Shown here piece after piece: positions 1 to 8,313 of a DNA stretch of 21,672 nt. Under the pieces are notes generated by a model. It was not told where the DNA came from and did no database searches. It saw only the letters and a program-made list of their open reading frames with translations. The stretch is from Conidiobolus incongruus B7586 (taxonomy: Eukaryota; Entomophthoromycota; Entomophthoromycetes; Entomophthorales; Conidiobolaceae). The first letter of the stretch is position 1, and each line of letters begins with the position of its first letter. The position numbers and the translations under genes were made by a program. The stretch lies in assembly GCA_000697335.1 (NCBI GenBank), contig JNEM01007870.1, positions 1 through 21,672 of the forward strand. The letters are read 5' to 3'.

Positions 1-1518
1 TATATAAATTCATATATTATTAAAGGTTAAAAAACATAAACGATTATAATTTATTTAACAAATTAATTACCTGTGTTGTAATAAATTACCGAATATTTTA
101 ATTTATTTTTCAAATAAAAATTATACGATAGATCATTTATTTGACATAATGATTTATTTTAAAATTCAGTTTATATTTATATTTTTTTCAAATTTTATTT
201 GGCTGTAGGTATATTAATTATATATCAATCATATATTAAATATTTGATAACTATTAATTTATATATATTATAAAGTTATGATTCCAATATATTATATATT
301 ATTAATTTTGATTAAGTGAAAATCTTTTGATATTTTTGGTTAAAATAAAATATAATCTTTATTATTTTACTATAGTAAATAGTTAAAATTATTATAATAA
401 ATATTATTTTGACAATTTTTAAATAAATATTTTATAAGATTGAAATAATAGTCAAAATGATATATTATTATATATCCTACTCTTTTTATTTCTATTTCCC
501 ATAATTTACCATATATTCTATTTTATATATGTTTTTAATAATTCCTTATTAAGAAAAGTGATTTGTTCTCCTATATTTATATTTATAGAATATCCTAAAG
601 TTATTAATGTATAATTTAATTTAACTCTCAAACTTCATTATCCTAGTTTCCAATATCAAAAAAAATAAACAAATCGTACTTTTAGATCAAATATTATATT
701 CATAAGCTTTTATTCAAATTTTAAATGATTTTATAAAATTTATGAAGTTTTGATAATATTAAAATTAATAACTTTATAATTATTGAATGAAATTGTTATT
801 ATATTAAATAATAAATAATTTAATCAAAATACTTATTATAAATATATATAATATGAAAATATGGATTTTGTTGTTTATTTTAAATATAATAAAAATTCAA
901 ATTTAATAATATATCTACAAAATTAAAAATTTATATATTTCTTGTTTTTGACTCCTAAATAATATTATCAACATAAGATGATAAAGTTTGTCTAGTTATC
1001 ATTATTATTTATTCATTATATATGTTGAATTATAACATTCATTGTATTTACTAATAAATATACCTTATTATTTAACAATAGTTTCCTGAAAGTCCTTGTT
1101 ATTATAATTATATTTCTTTGCCTTTTAATACAAATACTACCTAAAGCTGATTTATAATATTAGCTCTAGCACCTAGTTCCCAACTTCTTGCTTCTGTCAT
1201 ATCCCAATAATATTGTTAGATTATTGATTCGATTAACATACAATTTAATAGCTTACAATGTAATTAAGTATTAACCTGAACAAAATATTCAAAAGTGAAG
1301 TTTTTATTTAGTTTATAGGTTAATATTATCATATTTAATTATATTTTAGCTTTGAATAAATTAAGATAATAAACCAAATCTGTGAATTTAATCACTAAAA
1401 TAGTCTTTAGTAATTTTAAAGAGATTATAATATTCTAAAACTTATATATAAATATATTTTAACTTATCCAATTAAGCTGTTATTTCTCGCGTTGAAATTT
1501 TAATAATATTAATATCCA

Positions 1519-1544
1519 TATAATATAATATAATATAATATAAT
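1519..1544. repeat. (TAATA)5 microsatellite
   Basis: Five consecutive copies of the pentamer TAATA in AT-rich intergenic DNA. No associated gene. Confidence 0.85.
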
Positions 1545-1765
1545 GTATTGAATTTTTAAAAGATTAAAATATGATACTATCATTTAGATAGCAATCAAAA
1601 TTAAATAGTGCATTAATACTTAAGTCAATGTGTATCATACACCTTTGATTAATAAATTTTAGTTTTTTCATATATACAAAACAAAATATATAGAGGATAT
1701 TATCAGTATGATATAAATGTTGGACAAAAATCTATACTTTAACTCGATATTAAATTTATTTTTTC

Positions 1766-1963
1766 ATGGTTAACTATCAAATTGACATAATTGATCGTTG
1801 TACAAGTAAAACTTGGTGTAAAGATCCAAATAATGGAATCAATAATCAAGGATATAGATATGTAAGATTTTATTCAATTTTAACAATATTAATCCAAAAT
1901 TATATATAATTCGGCTAATCAATTTAGTCTGCTTCAAAAACAACTCCATTCGATTTCGATTGA
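1766..1963 (+). other. Possible two-exon mini-ORF or gene remnant
   Basis: An ATG at 1766 opens 32 codons with near-normal base composition, including CTSKTWCKDPNN with two cysteines and a tryptophan. They end at a GTAAGA donor (1862). A CTAATC branch-point-like sequence sits just before a TTTAG acceptor ending at 1927, giving a 66 bp intron of the size seen in the XDH gene here. The second exon adds 11 codons and stops at 1961-1963. The 43-residue product matches nothing I recognise. The next 150 bp are also less AT-biased (for example RCYEIQECI in another frame, near 2055-2085), so this may be the fossil of a longer cysteine-containing protein. Chance remains likely. Confidence 0.22.
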
Positions 1964-2851
1964 TATAATTCTTGATTTTCCCATGAAGTATATTGATATT
2001 AATTTAACCTAAATTAATCAAAAGTGCATTCATTAGATTTCAATTTTGAATAAAAGATGCTATGAAATACAAGAATGTATCAAGGTCCTAATCCTCATAT
2101 TCATATAATCTTAGATATATGTATGCTAGCGCTATTTTATTGTTTATCAAACTACTCTAACCCTAATACCAATATATCTATCATTTGACACCATTGTTTT
2201 AATAGATTATTATCTTACAACTAAAAAGCAAATTCTATTAAAATCCAGTGAAAAATTATGTCATAACTGCAATCAATATAAAAAATTTGAATGAATATAA
2301 TTTATTTTTAAGATTTTAGGTTTTATTTCGCTAAAATTGACAAATTAATCAAATATCAAAGAAAGTTGAATTAGATTTGAACTTGATCAAAAAACTTTAA
2401 TTATGTCAAACTTGTTTTTAATTATTTTTCACTTTTAATTAAATTTTTTAAATTTTTAATTTTAAATTAGTTTAATTATTATATTTAAAAAATTTTTTTA
2501 ATCTATATATAATTAAAATTTAATAAATATATTTTATTAAATATATCAACAATAAAATATTGATATTTTATATTTTTAATATTAAACTATATAAATTAAT
2601 TAACTAATTCATTAAGGTATATTAATATAACCCACTTTTACACACAAAATTTAATTTAATACTAAAATCATAAACTTCTAAACTATCAACTCTTATATTA
2701 CAGAATAAAAAAACCTGATTTTGATGTTAAGCTCCATTAAAATTTATGTAAAAAAAGTTAAATTTCCCCCTTATTCATAGTCTAAATATCGATATATGAT
2801 TATGTAATATAAAGTATATTGTTGAAGAAAAAAAAGTTGAAATGTAACAAA

Positions 2852-2859
2852 TATATAAA
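2852..2859 (+). promoter_or_regulatory. Candidate TATA box of the flavoprotein gene
   Basis: TATATAAA lies 84 bp upstream of the chosen ATG at 2943, a plausible fungal distance. AT-richness makes chance matches common, so the call rests on position only. Confidence 0.3.
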
Positions 2860-2942
2860 CCATTGATAAATGAATTAATAAATCTAGAAATAATCAATAT
2901 TTGTTAAGCTATATTTATTTTATTAGATGGATTTGGAATAAG

Positions 2943-4277
2943 ATGTTTAAATTGATCTCATTTCTCGCACTTGGGATGCTTGTTGGTGCTAAATCAGCCC
3001 AATCTGAAGAACCCGTTTGTGTTCTTGGTGCTGGTATAACTGGATTGAGTGCAGCTACTAGCCTCAAAGAGAAGGGTTACGATGTTAAAGTATTCGAAAA
3101 AACCAATCGTGTCGGAGGAAAGATGCATGTATTTCGTCAAGATGGAAGAGTTTGGAATATGGGACCCGTCATTATTTCCGAATATTATACCCGAACTTTA
3201 GATATTATTAAAAGGAATAACATTAAGATTATTGATTACTTTATTGGTGACTTTGCAGCTTACCAACCTAACACTGGTATTACCATTCAATTACCTGATG
3301 CCACAAAGAATAAGAAAGTTATTGAAGCTTTAAATCGTTATAGAGAAATTCGCAAGAAATTGAATGCTGACACTGGTTTTATCAATGCAAGTCCAGAATT
3401 ATATGTTCCAACTGGCGAATGGCTTAAGAAGAACAACTTGGAAGATCTTCAACAATTCGCTCTTATCTTCTTAACTACGTATGGATATGGCGCTGTTGAT
3501 GAAACCCCTGCCCTTTACTTTGTTCAATGTTTGGATCTTATTAGAAAAGGTGATGTTAAAGCTTATACCGTTTTAAATGGAATGGATGAAATTCCATTGG
3601 CATTAGCTAAAGATCTTGATGTTATATTGAATGCCGATATCAAAAATATCATTAGGAGTGATGCTGTCACTAAATTAACCTATACAAATGAGAGCGGAAC
3701 CGAGTTAACCCAAAGTTGTAGCTCTGTTATTCTTGCTTTTCCTCCAACAATCAGTGAAGTAGAAAAAATTGTACAGGGATTATCTGCTAAAGAAAAAAGT
3801 ATTTTAGCACATGTTACTGTTAATAAGTTTGCTTCAATTGCCCATTATGCTCCCAATTTCAAGCATCATAGATATATTCCAGTTTTACCTCCCCCAAGCC
3901 CTCCAGTCTTAAATGATGGTCGCCCAATTCTTTGGACTAACCAAACTCTTGGTAACGGTGCTTATACTAGCTTCCATTGGACAGGAGGTAAATTCCAAAC
4001 TGAACCTTCAGAAGAAGATATGCAACATTATAAAGCTGAAGTTAACAAAATCTTCCCCTTACTCTTACCTGGATTATCAGCCAAATCATCAATTTATGAA
4101 AAAGCATGGAGTTATTTTCCTCATGTTAGAACTGATTCTTTACAAAGTGGTTTTTACCAACAATTTGACTCGATTCAAGGAAATCAAAACTTATACTTCG
4201 CTACACCTTTATTAAGCTTTGAATGTGTTGAAACTTCAATTAATGCTGCAGAATATATAGTTAATAAATTTTTCTAA
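2943..4277 (+). CDS. Secreted FAD-dependent amine-oxidase-family oxidoreductase
   Basis: Single-exon gene encoding 444 residues. The ATG at 2943 is chosen because it begins a clear signal peptide: MFK, a hydrophobic core LISFLALGMLVGA, then a small-residue site around AKSAQS. An upstream extension would need a TTG start and would bury this signal. The mature protein starts with a Rossmann FAD-binding motif (VCVLGAGITGLSAAT, GxGxxG at residues 29-34) with the ribose-binding acidic residue E52 and the GG motif RVGGK (56-60), as in flavin amine oxidases and NAD(P)/FAD-dependent oxidoreductases (Pfam Amino_oxidase / NAD_binding_8). The C-terminus (about 419-444, FATPLLSFECVETSINAAEY) is the family's second FAD-contacting segment. 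The protein should act outside the cell or in the secretory route. Its substrate cannot be told from sequence. A decayed duplicate lies 1.5 kb downstream. An AATAAA overlaps the stop codon (4276-4281). Confidence 0.9.
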   Translation: MFKLISFLALGMLVGAKSAQSEEPVCVLGAGITGLSAATSLKEKGYDVKVFEKTNRVGGKMHVFRQDGRVWNMGPVIISEYYTRTLDIIKRNNIKIIDYFIGDFAAYQPNTGITIQLPDATKNKKVIEALNRYREIRKKLNADTGFINASPELYVPTGEWLKKNNLEDLQQFALIFLTTYGYGAVDETPALYFVQCLDLIRKGDVKAYTVLNGMDEIPLALAKDLDVILNADIKNIIRSDAVTKLTYTNESGTELTQSCSSVILAFPPTISEVEKIVQGLSAKEKSILAHVTVNKFASIAHYAPNFKHHRYIPVLPPPSPPVLNDGRPILWTNQTLGNGAYTSFHWTGGKFQTEPSEEDMQHYKAEVNKIFPLLLPGLSAKSSIYEKAWSYFPHVRTDSLQSGFYQQFDSIQGNQNLYFATPLLSFECVETSINAAEYIVNKFF

Positions 4278-4467
4278 TAAAAAAATTTTTAATTTAATAT
4301 TTAATATATAGTAATGATAATTTATTTATTCATTTTATAAATTTTATTATTATATTTTAAATTTTATTATCAATTAAAATTATAAAAATAATAAAATTAA
4401 CTATTAAATTATTATATTCCTTGAATAGTTATTATACAAAAATATAATATTACCTTAAATTTAAAGA
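4278..4467. other. Short AT-rich spacer
   Basis: 3' flank of the flavoprotein gene. Nothing recognisable apart from the AATAAA that overlaps the stop codon. No trace of the 5' half of the duplicated oxidoreductase is visible here. Confidence 0.6.
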
Positions 4468-5744
4468 AATGGGAAATTTTTTAATTTTTGATTTTTCAAA
4501 CATATTATTAGTTTAAAATAAATAAATATATATAAAGTTAATAGGAAATTATATATTTTTAATATATATATATATATAATAATTTTTTTGATTAAAAAAT
4601 TAACTTTGTAAAATTAGCTGTTTAATTTAATTATATTTAAACTAAATAGTAATTATCAAAAGTTTTTTATTTTAGTATTAGTAAAACTTAACCATAAACC
4701 TTTTAAAATTATTTAAAATTTACAAGTAGTTTTTAATAATAAAGTATTATCTAAATTAACAATTTATTACTAAGTAAATTATTTTAAAACTAAAAGAGAA
4801 ATTATCTAAAACTTGTTAAAATCTAGAAAATTAACTTTAATTGTTATTTTTTTAATTGTTAATAGAGTGAAAAAATATATTAAAAAATACTTTTTTATTT
4901 TAATTAAAGAATTATCTAAGCACTTTAATATTAGTTTTATAAGTATTTTATATATATTAAAGTTTAAACTTAAATTAATAAATAAAAATATAAAATAAAT
5001 ACTTTATAATTTAACTAAAGCTTAAAAAAAAGTTAAAGTAACTATTATTAAATAAAACTTATTAAAATATTACTAGAAACTTAAACTTTTATAGTAAATA
5101 ATTATAATTAATAAATCTTAAATTTTTATATATAATCTTTTATTAAAACACAAATTAAAATGTTAAATTATGTTAAATTAACCTTATCTACAAATCCCTT
5201 TAAATAAATATTTTGTTAATAAGTGAATATTAATTATTATAATAAATTATAATAGTATATACTATTTTTATTTAATTTCTAAAAGAAAATTAATTAATAA
5301 TAAACTTTATATTGTTTTTTTAAATAAAAGTACTTTTAATTAGTGTTCTCAATATAATTTAAGAAAACTTATTATTTTACATAATAATTATAAAATTTAT
5401 AAATTTAAAATTGTAAAAAACTTTCTAATTAAAAATAACTAGAAAAAACTATTATATCTAGTATATTCTTTAGATTATAACCTATATAATTATAACTGCT
5501 TTAAACAATTAAAAAACTAGCTTGTAGGAAAGAAAATTTCTATAGGAAAATTTAATTGGTTTATAAAACATCAAATTTCAGTCTTTAATAAAAAGAATTG
5601 TTTTTTAGGTGTTAGATCCTTTGCTAAAAGTATAGCAAAAAGTTATTAATAATAAATAAAACTATTAAATTTATATTATATATTTATTTTTATATATTAT
5701 ATATTAAATTATTTATTTATTTTCAATCACAGAAAATTCCCATT
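4468..5744 (+). mobile_element. Decayed mariner-type (Tc1/mariner) DNA transposon fossil
   Basis: Conceptual translation of the plus strand shows a degraded mariner transposase. Around 4813-5060 it gives KELSKHFNIS and ILKFKLKL, like the helix-turn-helix part (P-S-x-ELSKxFNVSxxTVxxIL), followed by NLTKA-stop-KKVR, which matches the LTxAQKKxR segment. Around 5370-5530 it gives HNNYKIYKFKIVKNFL, then NN-stop-KK, LVYSLDYNLYNYNCFKQLKN and GKKIS, matching mariner HDNARPHTA...V..FL...NW..LPHPPYSPDLxPCDxxLFxxLKxxLxGKRF. Several stops stand where Trp or Gln is expected (TGG to TAG, CAA to TAA) and at least one frameshift is present. Candidate degenerate terminal inverted repeats are aatggga at 4468 and its complement in ttcccatt at 5737-5744. 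They give a length of about 1.28 kb, normal for mariner. The outer ends are uncertain; the transposase core (4813-5640) is firmer. Confidence 0.68.
4562..4579. repeat. (AT)n microsatellite
   Basis: Eighteen bases of alternating A and T inside the transposon fossil. Confidence 0.7.
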
Positions 5745-5769
5745 ATTAAAAATACAGAGTAATAATATT

Positions 5770-6398
5770 AACCAAATTTTAGAAGTTTTAGCTAAGGACC
5801 TTGATGCCACTCTACATGTCAACATTTTTAGTTTTATAGATAATGGTAAGAAATCTAAATTAAGTTGCCAAACCAAAAATAGTAACTACTTGATTCAAGA
5901 CTGTTCAATTATTCTCATATTCCCTTCATTGGTAGATGATATTGATTATATGGTTTTTGATTTAACTAAAGAAGAGAAGGATGTTTTAGGTTATGTTTAT
6001 ACAATTAAGTATGATACTTTTACTCACTATACTCCTGATTTCAACCATAATAGCTATGTTGCACTCTTACCCTCTTTATGCCTTCCTATTTCAAATAATG
6101 GCTGTCCAATACTTTTGACAAATATGACTAATGGTGCTAATATCAACAATCATTGAATGAGAGGCTAGTATGAAAATGAATCTAACTATTGCCAGTATGG
6201 AACATTATAAACATAAAATCTACAAGATCTTCCATAAGCTCTACCAAGGCAAGATGTTTGGGAATCTATTTACCCCAGGTTATGGGCCTTGAAATTCAAG
6301 CTTTGGACAGTGGATTTTATAAAATTTGACTTTGTTTAAGGAAAGTACACCATTTATTATGTAATTTTGCTCTAGAGTTTTGAGTTGGTTGAATTTTC
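5770..6398 (+). pseudogene. Decayed 5'-truncated copy of the FAD oxidoreductase gene
   Basis: Collinear with about codons 210-435 of the intact gene at 2943-4277. Examples: LEVLAKDLDATLHVN against LALAKDLDVILNAD; QDCSIILIFPS against QSCSSVILAFPP; HYTPDFNHNSYVALLP against HYAPNFKHHRYIPVLP; NGCPILLTN against DGRPILWTN; MEHYKHKIYKIF against MQHYKAEVNKIF. The first part is still open to a TGA at 6154-6156, which replaces the Trp codon of the parent FHWTGG segment. Beyond it the similarity continues in shifting frames with further stops up to about 6398. The FAD-binding half is absent, so it cannot be functional. It is most simply a tandem duplicate whose 5' end was lost, with the mariner fossil lying between the two copies. 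The copies are too divergent for a recent duplication. Confidence 0.88.
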
Positions 6399-6567
6399 TT
6401 TTTAATTAAACTAATATACTCTTAATATATTCCCTTATTAAATTTTAAATTTTTTATTATTTTTCAAATTAATTTATAATATTGAATAATTTCTCATTTA
6501 TATTGAATTAATATATTATAAAATATTGAATATAATCTTTTTTTGATAATTTCAAATTAAATTTTAT

Positions 6568-6603
6568 ATTATTATTATTATTATTACTATTATTATTATT
6601 ATA
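6568..6603. repeat. Imperfect (ATT)n microsatellite
   Basis: About twelve ATT/TTA trinucleotide units with a single interrupting C, in intergenic DNA just downstream of the pseudogene. Confidence 0.8.
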
Positions 6604-6970
6604 TTATAATATATTAATTAAAATAAAAATTAGAATAATAATGAAGTTAATAATTATATCATAATTTCATTTTTTACCTTTAACCAATAATTATTTAATA
6701 TTATCATTAGCATTCCTTAATAAGTCACTATTTATAACTCTAAATTGAAACAGTGTATATAAATTAACATCTGGATAAAACTTTATTTTTCCATTTTCAT
6801 TGTCACAAGTAATCACCCTGTCCAAATCAAGATCCAACTATGTTCCTTTTAAAATATCTAATATTTTATATTATATATTGATTCTGCTTTAGATGATAGT
6901 AGTCTTTAGAAAAGGAATCGGATAAGGCTAGAAGGTTCTATCATAGAATAAATAGTTTTTACAACTTCTC

Positions 6971-6990
6971 CCAAAGTTTTTTAACTTTGG
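6971..6990. repeat. Short perfect inverted repeat (hairpin)
   Basis: Eight-base arms, ccaaagtt and aactttgg, separated by TTTT. The arms contain G and C in a region otherwise poor in them. No flanking gene uses it in an obvious way. Confidence 0.5.
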
Positions 6991-8313
6991 TTTGCTTTGA
7001 CTTGATTTTATTATATTAATCTGTAATTAAAGTCAAAAAAATATTATTATTTTAATAGTAAATGAATAAATTAAGAATTTTTAAATAACCTTCAAATTAT
7101 ATGAATATATAAACTAATATTGATTCTATATATTAATTGAATGTCATTATTATATAGAGTTAATATAAAATATACAATAAAATTTTAATTACTATGCCTG
7201 CATTTGTTTTATAATTGAATTGATATAATATTTTAATATATTTATGTTAATCAATTAAAATAATCAATATTTTAGGAATAAGATTGATTTTATTATATTT
7301 ATATTTAAATATATATTTGGCTATAATAATAGATGAAATAATTGCTATATATTTTATAATTCAGTTTTAATAACAATTTAATAAGTTAATTATATTATTT
7401 TATTTAGTATTAATATCAAAATTATATTAAACAAAAATGTTAAATAATATTAACTATATAATATTTGTTATTATAAGAATAATATCATTTTAATATAGTT
7501 CAGTATGTAAACATTATAATATTATAGAAAATAAATGATATTTTTAAGGTTTTAATAAATAAAAAAATACTATGGTATATAAAATTAAAAATCAAATATA
7601 AAACTAAATTCTTAATTTATGTCAATATTTACAATATAATTATAAAATAATTTGAAAAAATATATAAAATAAATTGAAAGGTTTGATTCATTCAGAATTT
7701 TTGAATAAATAATTTAATAATAGGTTAATATTGAATTTATGATTTAAAATTGAGTTAAAAACCAATTTTGATTTTTTCATATCAACATTATATTTTTTAT
7801 AACTTTTAAACCATAACTCGCAATTATATTTAATTGAATATTTGGAAATGAAATTGATCAGATAAATTGTGTTAATATTAATATTGATAAAATTCAAAAT
7901 TAACCAAATTTTCAAAATGAATCATTTTTGATTTAAAACAATAAACACAATTTATGATATATATTCGTAATAAGATTTATGCTTCATTATCTACTAAATA
8001 TTTTTTCACTTCAAATAAATTTACAATGGAAAATTAAAACTAATTCAAAAATATATATCATTATTATTTTTACTAATTAAAAGATTAAACTGATTCAATT
8101 CGCTGAATAACAATTTTTGAGTTAATTGGTCAATAATTGAGTTTGAAATTTGAATTGTAAATCTTATATGATTTGTAAAAATTGGTTTTGAATTTGGAAA
8201 TAATTTGAACGTTCGTTTTAATTCAACAATACTACGTTAAATAATGTTAAATTATTAAACACTTCGAGATATATTTTTAAATGCATGAAATCAACTCAGT
8301 AATAGTGGTAGTA

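Larger units (their letters stand above)
1..2942. other. AT-rich intergenic region, no confident gene
   Basis: Nearly 3 kb with no long open frame on either strand and very high A+T. Two stretches are less AT-biased and carry intron-like signals (about 1145-1300 on the minus strand, 1766-1963 on the plus strand); they are reported separately. The last few hundred bases should hold the promoter of the flavoprotein gene: a TATATAAA lies at 2852-2859 and a CCCCT motif at 2767-2771, but in DNA this AT-rich the TATA match carries little weight. I see no RNA gene and no recognisable transposon. Confidence 0.6.
6399..8313. other. AT-rich spacer between convergent units
   Basis: The oxidoreductase remnant ends on its left and XDH terminates on its right, so the region should hold only 3' flanks. 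A minus-strand open frame at 7688-7915 is made of AT-rich codons (Asn, Ile, Lys, Leu, Tyr) with no motif and is not accepted. A perfect 8 bp hairpin with a T4 loop (ccaaagtt/aactttgg) is at 6971-6990. A less AT-biased patch lies at about 6770-7010 but shows no convincing coding frame. Confidence 0.6.

Noticed and set aside
2157-2166. CTAACCCTAA, resembling the fungal telomere repeat
   Set aside because: Only about one and a half units; too short to call an interstitial telomere tract in AT-rich DNA.
2903-2926. GTTAAG...TATTAG as a mini-intron in the flavoprotein 5' leader
   Set aside because: Only 24 bases, below any plausible spliceosomal intron size.
2901-2942. Upstream extension of the flavoprotein from a TTG
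   Set aside because: A non-ATG start is unlikely in a nuclear gene, and it would place 14 residues before a good signal peptide.
4813-4998. 61-codon plus-strand frame as an independent small gene
   Set aside because: Its translation fits the helix-turn-helix part of a decayed mariner transposase, so it belongs to the transposon fossil.
5890-6156. 88-codon plus-strand frame as an independent gene
   Set aside because: Clearly a fragment of the decayed copy of the FAD oxidoreductase; similarity continues on both sides of it.
7688-7915. 75-codon minus-strand open frame
   Set aside because: Composition is simply that of AT-rich DNA (Asn, Ile, Lys, Tyr, Leu), with no motif and no neighbouring splice or promoter signal.
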